Part shown: piece by piece, positions 20,947 through 32,380 of the stretch | Position numbering within the stretch: the stretch's first letter is position 1 | Layout of the letters: every line of letters starts with the position of its first letter | Assembly: GCA_958510825.1 (NCBI GenBank) | Contig: OY294046.1 | Coordinates: 43,222,656-43,286,655, forward strand | Length of the DNA: 64,000 bases | Source: Brachypterus glaber | Lineage: Eukaryota > Arthropoda > Insecta > Coleoptera > Kateretidae | Direction: 5' to 3' | The notes under the pieces: model-generated | Told to the model about the DNA's origin: nothing | Seen by the model: only the letters and a program-made list of their open reading frames with translations | Database searches by the model: none | Made by a program: the position numbers and the translations under genes

Positions 20947-21053
20947 TGCCAGGTGCTTCCTTATGTTGCCTCACAACCCCATTTGTATTGAATGGAGATC
21001 TCTACAACTAGAATTATGAAACAAAAGACGTCTACCCTATCTCTATCTCATTT

Positions 21054-21145
21054 GTGCTACACTTTCCAGCCAACCAAATAAATACTGTATTTGTTTTTCA
21101 TACAACAAATACAGTATTTATTTGGTTGGCCGGGAAGTGTAGCAC
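21054..21145. repeat. 92-nt hairpin
   Basis: 'gtgctacactttccagccaa' followed by 'ccaaataaatactgtatttg' is mirrored with only about one mismatch after a short loop 'tttttcatac'. A related, more diverged hairpin follows at 21247-21336. Such compact foldbacks may be tiny MITEs. A pre-miRNA is possible in size but not supported otherwise. Confidence 0.7.
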
Positions 21146-21246
21146 TGCGCTGTACGAACGAACATAGCTAATGTGAATCTGTAGAATAAGATAATTCTAC
21201 TAAAATTTAGATGGAGCCAGTAATTTCTTTAATAAATATTAAATTG

Positions 21247-21336
21247 TTACACTTTTCGCCCGGCCAAGTAAATATTGTATTTGTTCAACAAAGAACAAAT
21301 ACAGAATTTGTTTGGTTTGGTGGAAGTGGGAGTGTA
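21247..21336. repeat. Related hairpin
   Basis: It is the same family as 21054-21145 ('gttacacttt', 'cggccaagtaaatattgtat') with more mismatches and a different loop. The two hairpins are 100 bp apart. Confidence 0.6.
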
Positions 21337-22559
21337 TGTATGTCTTCTATCCTTTTTGGGTAGAACTTTTGTCCCTGTCTAATTTAACGGGAGAAATCGC
21401 CATTGTATGATGTTTAAATATAACTTAATATTTTAAGGAGAGGCGTTCTTAGTAGTATCTGGCGAGCCTGCCTATTAAAATCTGTTCGAACCCACTATGT
21501 TAAGCAACAATACGAAAAATGTAATTTATTATTAATAATCGGTAAAATATAATATATACAGTTGTGTTTAACCATATTATAATTTTTTGTCTCCATTTTC
21601 CAATTTCATTGCTGACTTTTGACTTATTTATGTGTATTTGTATACATTCTAAAGATGAATAAACGAATTGAATTGAATTTAATCACTTATCATGACATAG
21701 TGCGGTTAGGTGGTAGCAGCAAGCTGCCATTGGATGGAGTGACCCTAATTCTATCAGTCATAGATAAATGACATTCATATCATCATATCATGATATCATT
21801 CATATGAAAATAATAAAATACATAATATGGATTTTAAAACGTCTAAACTTTTTACCCCCCATGAAGAAAATAGGCGAAAAATTTGCATTTTGTGCGAAAA
21901 AAAAGTATGTATCCTGCTTATTCAGAGAGTTACCTGATGTAAAATATAACTTACAAGTCTGGGTATATTGCTTGGATTTGTAATAATTATATTAAAAAAA
22001 TAAAAAAATACAGACAATAAAACGATTTTTTTTTTAAATAAAATTATTATGCTTTAAAAACTACTGTGCCAAACAAAATATATTATTATTTTATAAGATG
22101 TTAAAATATAAAACATAATAACTAACGTTAAATTATATTTAATAAAAAATGGAAAAAAATAAATTTAAATTAAAATAAAATATTTAATCTTATTGCAATA
22201 CATGTATTAATAAATAAAAAAAAACTTTAGACAATAGTCTATGCTGGCTACACATATTTTAAATCATTACTTAAAACAAAGATTGGGTTGTCAGAGTTTT
22301 ATATAAATAAAACTTATTGAGAACCACTGCTTTAAAAAAGGACACTACCCAACAGACCGTAATTTCATCAATGATACTGTAAAAATAGCAGTTACTTTTT
22401 CAGGTTCTTAAGTTCAGAAAAAAATAATATTTTTAACTGTTAGTAGCGTATATATTTAGTTAAAAACATGAAATTTATTCAGGTTTAGTCGAAAGTATTA
22501 TATTTGCTAAAATGTAATAAATAAAAATGCTGAAAAGTGCCCTAAATTTCAATTTTACA
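21337..22559. other. AT-rich spacer with a LINE-like tail
   Basis: At about 21655-21680 'gaataaacgaattgaattga' looks like the short-unit tail of a non-LTR element, but no coding part precedes it. A 'tcatatcatgatatcattcatatgaa' palindromic cluster lies near 21775-21805. The remainder is featureless. Confidence 0.35.
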
Positions 22560-22935
22560 TCTTTTTAAGAACGTTTTTCTCTGTAAACAAAAATGATAGC
22601 TTAATTTTGAAAAGATATTTAAAATCTGCGTCAAAAATACTAACTAAATACACTTGAACAGTTTTCTATTATCATTGGTGTAAAAGATGTACCTCTTCAA
22701 AGAAGAGTTACCATTATCTGCCAAAAGCGAATTTTCTGGATTTGGCTGTCGGTGGATATATTATCTCCAAACCGATTACTACAAGGATCCAACCTTAACT
22801 TTTGGTTCGAATTTTTTTTAACCCAAGGGTTCTCGGGGACTACTGTCGACAGCTCGGGGCTGGCAAAAAGGGCCATAATGGCCTAGTTGCCTGGCTTGTA
22901 GCCTCCCCACCCTTACTACTACTACTACTACTAAG
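22560..22935 (-). repeat. LINE 3' UTR on the minus strand with (GTA)n tail
   Basis: It is the reverse complement of 19487-19755, continued by 'gttctcggggactactgtcg', 'cagctcggggctggcaaaaa' and 'gggccataatggcctagttg', and ends in a run of TAC triplets (22915-22933). The block around 'gccaggcaactag' recurs on the plus strand at 28606-28690 next to another (GTA)n run. Confidence 0.65.
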
Positions 22936-23464
22936 GTTAAATGTAAAATGATTTAACAGTAGAACAGTGGTCTGTGCCGTAGAATTTCAAATATGGTAAT
23001 AATATCATTTTGATACTCAAATTTGATCACCAATAAAAAACCAGAATGTTATTTAATAATCATAAAAGGAAATGTGGGTACTTGTGTAAAGGTAAAAGAA
23101 ATAAAAATAAATATAATTTTTATTCGACGTTTTTATTTTATAAACCACATACAATTTTGCTGGGTCAGATCTTTCAACTAAAAAAAAAATAAAATTTCCT
23201 TATGAAACGTAATATAATAAATGGGAAAAAGAAAAATACGGGAAAATCGAGCATAACGAAAAAAGGACAAACATCAATTAGGCTTTAAAATGAATATATG
23301 AATATGCTCGGTATAAAAAGGTTTTTTCTTTTTGTTTTGTAAACAAGAATTTACTCACAGTGTGCAACTCAATAATAGATAGATTAGATAGATAGATTAG
23401 TTTATTGTTCATAAAGAATACTATTCTTATAACAATGTTTACAATATTTATAAAAATATACATA
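22936..23464. other. AT-rich spacer with a GATA-type microsatellite
   Basis: The only structure seen is 'gatagattagatagataga' at about 23380-23400. No gene is supported. Confidence 0.4.
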
Positions 23465-23509
23465 TTAAATCACAAATAAGTTAGGAGTTAAAAAAATAGG
23501 AAAATCTGA

Positions 23510-23710
23510 AATCGACATTTGCCGCCTATGCTCAGAAGCACCAGAAACGGCCGAACACATTATGTGCTTCTGCAAAGCCATTGCTCGCAAAAGGCTACAA
23601 TATCTAGAACAGGTATACCCAAGACCTGCAGATATATTCCAAGTAGCCCCCAAAAAACTCTTAGGCTTCTTTGAAAGCCTCACAACCCCACTTATATTGT
23701 ATTGTATTGT
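23510..23710 (+). pseudogene. LINE ORF2 C-terminal fragment
   Basis: The plus strand reads CRLCSEAPETAEHIMCFCKA then RKRLQYLEQVYPRPADIFQV and APKKLLGFFESL. This is a better preserved copy of the region seen at about 20405-20540. The C-x2-C-x8-H-x4-C zinc-binding pattern is intact. It is 5' truncated and has no RT domain. Confidence 0.75.
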
Positions 23711-24180
23711 AGGAGTTAAAGTTAAACTTGGAGTCAACACTAGGTAATAAGCTAAGTAACAAGATTACACACTTACTCATCTAAAATAAAGGAAAGCGGG
23801 TCTAACATTTTCTTATAAAGGACAGTCCAGGAATGCAAGTCAATAATAATCCACATGTGGCTTTTACTTTGCAGATCGGACATATATTTATTTTACCCAC
23901 TCAATTGTCACTTGTCAAATTATTTGCTTGTAAATGTTATTAAAATTTTTAATAAAAATATGAATTTCTAAGCTATTCGATAAAACTTTATCACTCGTGA
24001 CTAAACTAATATTGCCCTCTCTAAAATTAACCCACTCTGCCTCCAGCCTCGTCTGTTAATTTTCTCATGGGCAAAATCTTAGCTTTCTCTCTCGTACCAT
24101 AAATATTATTTACTGGTTCTGGGACCTTATCCGAAGGTTTATAAGTATAAACTACCTTCGGGTAAGGTCCCAGAACCAGT

Positions 24181-25025
24181 TGTTTTGCTAAAACTTTTTA
24201 AAAATAAAGAGCCATTATATTTATTAAATAAATTTACACGTAATTTTCACTCATATAATACAAGGCATAAAAATAATTATGAAGTTCCGTTATTTAAGAC
24301 AGCATCATTTCAAAAATCTTTTACTTTGTTTGTTGTTTGTTTGTTTAATCATTTAACGTCGCTGCTATGGCCTAATTGACGGGACCGCCATCTTTACGTG
24401 CCCTCCGAAGCACGGTCCTCAACAGAACTCGCATCCACCCTAAAATGTGTTTTCAGTTTTACCTGCAACCCACATTACAGTTAGTCATCGTAGTTCCATC
24501 TACCGACTTTTTACACCACTATACATCCATGCTCTATGTGGGGCTTGAACCCACAATCTCAGTGTTCGCAGCCGGACGCACTACCAACTACGCCACCGAG
24601 ATCGGCATCTTTTACTTTCTTTGCCATAAAACTCTGGAACAATAAACAACTTTCAGTTTTTTTTTACGTATTGTGTTTACCTTGGGAGTGTTACCGTTGT
24701 CGCCTGTAGCTGTAAGTTGGTTATTTCCGCGGGGGGTTATTTGGGCATAAAATGCAAAGCGAAATTACATTTATTTCTCTATTTTAGTATATGTATGTAT
24801 CTAGGTCTAGTTTATGTAAATTATGTAGGACACATGGAAGATCGACTCAGTCGAATTTGTACCGTTTGCTTAGTTAAATACAGGAAAAAGAATTAAATAA
24901 ACTAAATAAACTAAATAATATAAAAAAGGTTAGTTGTTATTATTTTAATTACATTGTATTATTATTTTTTTTTTTAAGCAATAAACCATATTCTATTCTA
25001 TTCTATTCTATTCTATTCTATTCTA
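24181..25025 (+). mobile_element. 5'-truncated CR1/L2-like LINE with (TTCTA)n tail
   Basis: The coding remnant begins near 24185 with LLKLFKNKEPLYLLNKFTRN and FHSYNTRHKNNYEVPLFKTA, the usual C-terminal end of the RT ORF of CR1/L2/jockey-type LINEs. It is interrupted by a SINE and resumes at about 24612 as TFFAIKLWNNKQL. The element ends in a run of about seven TTCTA units at 24990-25025. The LINE at 61716-63143 ends in a similar tail. Confidence 0.8.
24334..24606 (-). mobile_element. tRNA-derived SINE inserted in the LINE
   Basis: On the minus strand a tRNA-like head carries an A box ('tggcgtagttggtagtgc') and a B box ('gtgggttcaagcccca'), followed by a body and a tail with 'aaacaaacaaac'. 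The flanks 'atcttttactttgtttg' (24317-24333) and 'atcttttactttctttg' (24607-24623) are a 17-bp target duplication with one difference. Removal restores the LINE reading frame. This family is unlike the SINE at 55254-55505. Confidence 0.85.
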
Positions 25026-25058
25026 AATAACAGTTATTTATGGTACGAGAGAGGAAAG

Positions 25059-27036
25059 TAGGATTTTGATAGTATACTATCAAAATATAGTATACTATAT
25101 TAAATTATTTATTACAATTAAATTTTAATACGTAGATAATCACAAAAATCTCCTCTGTATGTTTCTAAATTTTCTCATACGCATTTATAGACTTATTTTT
25201 TTTTATTAAAAAATATCCAAAATACCTTTTTAGGAAATTTGTTGTCAGTTTTCTTAATTTTTGACTCTTTTTGTCGTTTTTTATTTTGTGTGTATACGTA
25301 GTAAGTTTTTCGTAATAAGGATTTCTTGTTCCAATAAGCAATTTAAGTGGTCTGAATATGAAATTGGTACGATTGAATGGATTTCCATTTATACAACTCC
25401 TACATATCGCGAGGTGAGTAGTTAAGTTTTCTAACAACATTTTTTGGATATGTTTTTATTTATTTATTTATTTATTTATTTATTATATATATACGGGAGT
25501 ACCCCATTACAGTTTTATTACAAAATGAGTTATTTTAAAATTTGTTATACAGAATGTTCCATAATGACGTGCTAATATTTTGGGCTGTGATTCCTTACTC
25601 AAAAATAAGAAAAAAAAAGTTCCTATAAACATATATCCTAAAACGACTTATAAGGGAGCTACCCCTTCAAAGGGGTTCTAAAAATTCGATTTTTGTTTAA
25701 TAACTCAAAAACCCTTTGTGTTAAAGCAATGAGGCTTTGCATGTGAACTAATCTTAGTAAGGCCCATCTTTGTATGTTATTTTTATGTGTTTACTTTAAC
25801 CAGGGGTGTGCGAAACGGGGGGGCCTTATCAGTTTTTTGTCCCATACTTTTTTTGGGTAACTTTTTTGTGATTTTATTTTTGGAATATGATTTTTCAGGT
25901 CAAAATAAATTGAAAAGGTACACTTTTTGTATTACTGTAGGATTAGCCGTTTAAAAATGCGTCGTAAGGGAGCTAAGCCCCTTTGAAAGTGGCTAAAAAA
26001 ACTTTGTCAGTTTGAGGTTATGTGTTTGACCTTAACCCATTTTCTGACAGCAGATATGTAAAATCAGCTGACTGTCACTTTCCAACCGTTGTCATAGGCT
26101 ACGGGTGGAAAATGGACACTAACTACTAACTAGGTCGTAGGAAAAATATGAAGTTAGAACATTTAAGTACTCAGCTCGCAATATGCCGGTGGAAAAATGA
26201 CATCGATAAGCGGAAATAATAAGATAGAAATAACTGAGCCCTGAGGAAGTGGACAATGGCAAATATTGAGTAAATATTAGAAAAAGTCCTTCGATCCTTT
26301 ATATTGATAAGTGGAGATCGAAATAATAAATCTTATTTACTTTAGCTTATTGAAAAATGACCCTTACTAGACAATTACTTACTTATATTCTTTTCATCTA
26401 TATACATTTAAAAACCATTTTATTCACAATCGTTTAGAAATAAGCTAATTACATACATACGTCAAAGTTGGAAAATCAATTATAGTTAACTTCAGCTACC
26501 TAAAAAGTTTGAAACATTATATTTCCATCCCTTGGTCGGGAACTGTCTTGTGACTAACTTCACTTTACTTCAGATATGTCAAACACTTAAATGTATTAAA
26601 ATGTTATGGAGAAAATTGTTTTAAGTACTTATTTTTTTAAGATAACATCAGATACACATTTGGGCTTTTTGCAATATTTCTAAAATATATTAAAAATTTA
26701 CAACCAATTTAACTGTAATTTCTGAAAGATAAGTGTTGCCACCGCTGTTAATTTAAGAAAGTAAATACATAACGTTATTTTGATACTTTTTTAGACAAAT
26801 ATTTATTATTTATGTCTAATGAATATTTATATTTAATATATTTATGTTTTAAAATTTTTTATATTAAATAAAAGTTATTTTTTATTTCATTTTCGTGCAG
26901 ATCGCCATTTATACATGCATTGGTAAAGCAAAAATATGTAACTGACTTCACCAATATTTATAAAAAGATGATATCATTTTTGTCGTGGAATATAAAATGT
27001 ACACTTGTTAATAAAATGGGTAAAATGGGTGAATAA
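25059..27036. other. Repeat-poor AT-rich stretch with a (TTTA)n run
   Basis: There is a (TTTA)n microsatellite at about 25456-25486 and a small 'tagtatactatcaaaatata' hairpin near 25068. From about 25553 a 'cagaatgttccataatgacg' sequence resembles the 5' end of a mariner-like MITE but no partner end was found. A 91-codon frame on the minus strand (25165-25440) has no recognisable domain. Confidence 0.35.
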
Positions 27037-27172
27037 AATAGTATACAAACCTCGGCGGAAAATTTCATTCTTCCTTAGGGAATTAGCTGACCGCGGGGCT
27101 AACGCCCCTTTGTCAGCTAACTTTCCCTCAGGAAATGAAACATTTTCCACCTCAATATGTAATATACTATTA
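27037..27172. mobile_element. MITE-like hairpin, 136 bp
   Basis: 'aatagtatac' through 'tcattcttccttagggaatt' and 'agctgac' pairs with 'gtcagctaactttccctcag' through 'gtaatatactatt', around a GC-rich loop 'cgcggggctaacgcccc'. The loop can itself form a short stem (GGGGC/GCCCC). Confidence 0.75.
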
Positions 27173-28036
27173 TTAATAATGTAGGGCATTTTACAAATAC
27201 ATAAAGTCTAATTTTATTTCAGGTCATTTGAAATAAATTTCAAAATGACGCCTAATTTTACGCCTCTATTTTAAATTTTTTTTGTAATAAAACAAAAAAT
27301 TTTGGAACGATTATTTTACTTTTTGGCTTTATTTGTTCGTTTTCTATTACTTAACAAGAATTAATAAGAATTTTTGATGGAGGTGAAAATTTTCGATAAA
27401 TTCATTTTGGATACGCCGTGTATAGGGTATGGATTCCATACTATGGAACGAACAAACAGGACGCTAATCTCCGGGATATGGTTATAATTCTCGTATACAT
27501 GGTTAAAACTCCAGACTTCTCAGTAATTAATTAGGACTGTCCCACAATTAAAATAATCGATATACAAAAAATAATTGACGGCAAGCGCGATTGTTAAGTA
27601 GGCTATCTTGTTAGCAATTAATGGAAATCATTTTATTCTCCTGATCTCGTTAGTTTTAGGGCCAATACACAAAAGTAAAAGGTATGATTCTTTTTTCGCG
27701 AACTTAGTCGCTCTCAAGACCTTAAATCTATGATCAGTGACCCTGGAATGCACTGTAGAGATTTTTGAGATTGTCCATACTTATTTCTCATTGGTTTTGA
27801 ATAGTTTGTTGGTACGACTGTTTGTTTGTCTCAAGATTAGTAGCATGTTGTGGACAATATTGACCAACTGGACACAAAGAAGGAAGTAGAAGAATGTTGC
27901 CCAATTTATAAACATAAATTCTTGGAACAACAGTATACCATGTCCAAATATATTTTGTTAACGATAGTTTAGGTATGGAGGCACTTAGTAAAAGCCTTAA
28001 TATCAAAATTGACTAGTGATGGGAAACTAACCGAAC

Positions 28037-28117
28037 ACGTTCGCAACGTCCCCATAAAATATTAGGTAATACCTAGGTACGATACGGGACATATATGCCC
28101 CGTACCGTTGCGAACGT
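28037..28117. repeat. Nested palindrome
   Basis: 'acgttcgcaacg' at 28037-28048 is exactly mirrored at 28106-28117. Inside, 'gtacgatacgggaca' mirrors 'tgccccgtacc' around 'tatata', and 'taggtaatacctaggta' is also partly symmetrical. The nature of this small structure is not clear. Confidence 0.6.
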
Positions 28118-28149
28118 TAAGGCGTCTGATTTATTCACAGACCTTTACT

Positions 28150-28605
28150 TAGCACCTCGGCTTGGGTGAATTTGATTCTTTTTAGCGCAGATAGCCTCTT
28201 TTAGTTAATTAATAATTAACATTTGGCGAAAATGTAAAATAGAGGCACCCCCCTAAAAACTGGTTCGAAAGTCAATTAAAGCTGGTGGTTTGGGAATGTT
28301 CAAATATTACGTAAGGCAAAATGTACCAAAATTCATACACTTCATACCTCGCTTATACCTCGCGTTATTCAAGGCTGTAGAGATTTCATATTTTGGCTAC
28401 CCCCCCCTAACACACCCCCTATTAGGAGGGGCAGCCAAAATATGAAATCTCTATAATCTATATTAACGCGAGAACCGGGGTATGAAGTGTATGAATTTTG
28501 GTACAGTTTGCGTTACCTAATACTTGAACGTTCCCTTTGCTCTACTGCTAGATCACACAAATCCTGGACTTATGGGATACTTAATTAAGTCGAATCGTAC
28601 AAGGT
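28150..28605 (+). mobile_element. SINE copy (family of 55254-55505) split by a MITE
   Basis: 'agttaattaataattaacat' plus 'ttggcgaa', 'aactggttcgaaagtcaatt' and 'gctggtggtt' match the body of the SINE at 55254-55505. The match resumes after the MITE with 'ctactgctagatcacacaaa' and 'tcctggactta..gatact'. The tRNA-like head is decayed: only the B-box area is recognisable. Confidence 0.75.
28292..28535. mobile_element. GGGAACGTTC-ended foldback MITE, 244 bp
   Basis: The ends are 'gggaatgttcaaatattacg' and 'cctaatacttgaacgttccc'. The arms stay complementary to the centre ('atttcatattttggct' against 'agccaaaatatgaaat'). It lies within a SINE and is flanked by TTT on both sides (28289-28291, 28536-28538). 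Single ends of this family occur at about 33881-33907 and 50836-50860. Confidence 0.85.
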
Positions 28606-28700
28606 TAGTAGTAGTAGTAGTAAGCGCGGAGAGGCTGCAAGCCAGGCAACTAGTGCCACTATGGCCCTTTTCGTCAGCCCCGAGCTGTGTCCTTGTTTAA
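28606..28700 (+). repeat. LINE 3' UTR fragment with (GTA)n
   Basis: 'gagaggctgcaagccaggca' followed by 'actatggcccttttcgtcag' and 'ccccgagctgtg' matches the reverse complement of about 22840-22910. It is preceded by five GTA units. Confidence 0.6.
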
Positions 28701-29216
28701 ACAAATATATTAATGTTAATGTAAAAACCTACGTGGTATATACTTGCAAAAAGTATGTACACAGTAAAAAATTCATGTAAATTTTCAATATTAACTATGT
28801 AAAAAGTACACTAATTAGTTATGTAACCTAAAATCCAAAATATTTATGTATGTATGTATATGAATTGACTTTTTGTAAAACGTAGGTACTATAATTTTTA
28901 TACGACTTTTTCCATGCCAACGTTTAGTTGTGTATTGGTTTTTGTGTAATACAAAATACATCGCCGTCCTGCAAAAACACTTTCTGTTCATTTATATACA
29001 ATAAACATTTTGTTTAATGTCAGTAACTTGACATATAGTAACATAACTAACAATTAGAAATTATATTTATGTATATTATAAAAGGTAAATAAAATTTATT
29101 TTATTCACAAGCATACAGAAAAACGTCCTTTATATGCATTATAAAAAGTTGCAAAATCTATCATTTTTGTTTACTTCTTTTAAAGTTAAAACAGCTTTTT
29201 ATTTTTAACCAAGGTT

Positions 29217-29936
29217 AGAAATGAATTCATATCTAACCTGTTTTTTTAGCTTTTGGTTATACCTCATAGATGGCGAAACTATCGCCTTGTCTGTAAACAG
29301 TCGAAGTTTGCGAATAAAATAACCTAACATTTTTGTTTATTTCTACGAAAAACAATAAGAAATAATATTTATTAATATATAAGAAATAATATTTATTAAT
29401 ATATTATATGGTTCATACCGAGATTGATAATAGGAAATAACAACTTATTTAAATTATTATTTAGTTGAAATTTATAGTGACGTTACAAGTCTACAAATTT
29501 TCTGTAGAAGATCATTAAAATGGTGAATTTTACGAGGTAATGTGTTATTTATTTATACTTGTGAATAAAATTCTGTTCTAACCACATAAGAAAGTGGAAA
29601 TATTTCTTTTTCTTATTAGGTTAGAAATATACTATACTTTTCAAGAAGTTATAAAAGTTAATTTTTTATAACCAAGAGCAAAAAAGATCTCTTTTCTATC
29701 CTGTTTTGGTTTTAGATTTTACCTCATAGATGGCGCGCTAAGATTGTCACTGAGAGCAACACAACCAAAAATTTGTTTAAATATAATAATTTATGATTGT
29801 GAATGAAAAACTGTTTTAACCTCATCAGAAAATGAAAATTCCAACTCGAGATGATAATTCGGCCTAGGCTGAGCCTGGGCCAAATCGCATCTCTGGAGAT
29901 GGAATGTTTCATTTTCTTATAAGGTTAGAAATATTC
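29217..29936. repeat. Diverged tandem pair of TTCTAACC-ended hairpin units
   Basis: Hairpins ending in 'ttctaacc'/'ggttagaa' lie at 29577-29636 and about 29810-29933, and a short relative at 29217-29245 (GGTTAGA..TCTAACC). 'acctcatagatggcg' occurs at about 29263 and 29720 in matching positions, and 'tgtgaat' precedes both large hairpins. The last hairpin has a GC-rich loop ('ggcctaggctgagcctgggcc' area). Confidence 0.6.
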
Positions 29937-30934
29937 TTTTATTCCTAATTTTAAGAGCATTTTTTTTACCATAATATGCACAATGGTCGACTATTTTATT
30001 AAACTTTTTTTGACATGGACTGTACCGTTATTAGGTTTATTATATTGGCGGTCTGCTAAATTATCGACTGAGAGAAGGAATTTATAAGCAATTTCTTAGT
30101 CTAACAAGGAGGGTAATTAAAAATTTTCAACTCATTAAATTTATCGCTTGTGTGAAAATGAACGACGTGTAGAATGACAGTGGACTTAAATTACGTCTCA
30201 CACTATCGGATATATCGAGGAAAATATGTTTAAAGCACATTTTTCTATTTAAAATAAATTGAATGCATTTTTTACACATTCATTTTTTTTTTGTAAAAAA
30301 ATATTAGAACTGGTGAACACTTTCAACAAGTAATTTTCTCCCGGATGAACTTTAGATATGGATCTGATAAACAGAGAACAACCAAAAATATAGACAGAGA
30401 ACAAGATATGAGACTGCCTAGGCAGGCATGCCTGTGAGAACGTTGCGGGTTTACAGTAATAAGATTTTAGAGGAACAATTTCTAGTAATTGTTTAATTAC
30501 CAATATAATGTTCATTTTGCCATACGGTTTTAATGTACGATAAAACAAAGTTTATTCGAAAATCTACAAATCGAAAAATGTTATTTTTCACTGAATCCTG
30601 GATTAACGTTTACTCAGCTATTAGTATACTTGGTGCAAATTACCCTAATACTAATAAAAAAATAATAAAATTTTTTCTTTAATTATAATTACAGATAATT
30701 ATCTGTAAACTGTGCTTATTAAAAATAAAACTTCTTTTAATTAGCTTTTTATAACAATCGATCATAGGTGGATTGTTGTTGTTTTGTTTTTGATATGGTA
30801 TGTTAAACACCAATATACTAACAGTAGATTATAATTAATAAAAAATATCACAAATCATATTTTATTTATGCAGAACAGAGCCATTGTACACTTTTATTTA
30901 AGTTTCTTTAAAAACTATCTTAAGTAATTTAGTT
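29937..30934. other. AT-rich spacer, nothing recognised
   Basis: No clear frame or symmetric element was found. A 99-codon minus-strand frame at 30249-30548 shows no domain. 'cctgcctaggcaggcatgcct' near 30415 is a small palindromic cluster. Confidence 0.35.
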
Positions 30935-32123
30935 TCCAAAAAATAAATAGGCATGAAAGTAAGGTAATCATGTTATTAAAATAACCCTTCCTTAGGCGCG
31001 CTGTCTACGATCGTAGACCATGGCTAACCGAGGATATAAGCTTGAGCCCCATTCAAGTAGCTGTGCATTATGAATTAATCTATTAGGTCAGTAATATTTC
31101 ATACTTTCAATGGGTATAATACTGTATTGATTCATGTTGAAACCTGCCTGGTGTACAATTCTAGACCGCGCGCCTAACCACGTTACCTTTTTTATTTTTG
31201 CTTTTTTTATTTTGTGATTAAATTTTTTGGCAAAAAGTCTGATTTTTGTCAAATAAACATAAAAATTGGCATTTGGGGGGTTTGCAACACCGCTAAAATC
31301 GAATCCAATGTTAAAAACCCCCATATACCAAGTTTAAAAATTTTGTGAAAAAATAGTGTATTTTGCTCCTTCTGCCCAGCCCAAATGTTAACCAAAAACA
31401 AACCCGAGCGAGAACTTTTGCTCACATAACTATATGCGGAATTTCAAGTCTCTAGATTAATGCGTTCTTAAGTTATCGTGCTTACAAGATTTCCCGGACA
31501 CACCCTCCGACCGACCGGCCGATCCATCGTCCAAAAAATAAATAGGCATGAAAGGTAATCATGTTATTAAAATAACCCTTCCTTAGGCGCGCTGTCTACG
31601 ATCGTAGACCATGGCTAACCGAGGATTTAAGCTTGAGCCCCATTCAAGTAGCTGTGCATTATGAATTAATCTATTAGGTCAGTAATATTTCATACTTTCA
31701 ATGGGTATAATACTGTATTGATTCATGTTGAAACCTGCCTGGTGTACAATTCTAGACCGCGCGCCTAACCACGTTACCTTTTTTATTTTTGCTTTTTTTA
31801 TTTTGTGATCAAATTTTTTGGCAAAAAGTCTGATTTTTGTCAAATAAACATAAAAATTGGCATTTGGGGGGTTTGCAACACCGCTAAAATCGAATCCAAT
31901 GTTAAAAACCCCCATATACCAAGTTTAAAAATTTTGTGAAAAAATAGTGTATTTTGCTCCTTCTGCCTCGCCCAAATGTTAATCAAAAACAAACCCGAGC
32001 GAGAACTTTTGCTCACATAACTATATGCGGAATTTCAAGTCTCTAGATTAAAGCGTTCTTAAGTTATCGTGCTTACAAGATTTCCCGGACACACCCTCCG
32101 ACCGACCGGCCGAACCATCGTCC
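30935..32123. repeat. ~594-bp direct tandem duplication
   Basis: Unit 1 (30935 to about 31529) and unit 2 (about 31530-32123) are nearly identical, about 98% by eye, with a 4-bp difference ('gtaa' near 30960). Each begins 'ccaaaaaataaataggcatg' and ends in 'gaccgaccggccga', the minus-strand version of the dispersed repeat D end. Each also holds the perfect 16-bp palindrome GTCTACGATCGTAGAC and tRNA-like stretches. Identical 78-codon minus-strand frames in both units have no known domain. This is a recent duplication. Confidence 0.9.
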
Positions 32124-32380
32124 AACTATTTATTTAAAAGGCTCAATATTTGTATGATAAATACTTCAACTATCCTTGATTACAGTGACATATTTGTTTT
32201 ATCTAAATTGCATAAAAGAATTTCTGCCAAAATACCTGACTACCTGGCCCATAGTGCATTTTACTAAGAGTGCATTATCATTCACTCACACACGTAAACA
32301 AGTTTTGACTCCAAAACAAGTGTTTGTATGTACCCAATGGAGAAAAACTCAAATTCAAAATGATTTACTGGTTAAATAAT

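Larger units (their letters stand above)
24083..25058. mobile_element. Foldback MITE split by a LINE insertion
   Basis: The left arm runs 'gctttctctctcgtaccata' to a hairpin at 24112-24180 ('actggttctgggacct' and its mirror). The right arm end 'ttatttatggtacgagagag' plus 'gaaag' is found only after 25026. The LINE at 24181-25025 therefore sits inside the MITE. Joining the flanks would give a near-symmetrical element of about 130 bp. Confidence 0.75.

Noticed and set aside
23465..23740. 91-codon minus-strand frame
   Set aside because: It is antisense to the clear LINE C-terminal fragment with the C-x2-C..H..C pattern on the plus strand.
24376..24645. 89-codon plus-strand frame
   Set aside because: It runs antisense through the tRNA-derived SINE and into the LINE remnant, so it is a shadow.
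31088..31915. Two nearly identical 78-codon frames on the minus strand
   Set aside because: Their identity follows from the recent 594-bp duplication and so is not evidence of selection. No homology was recognised.
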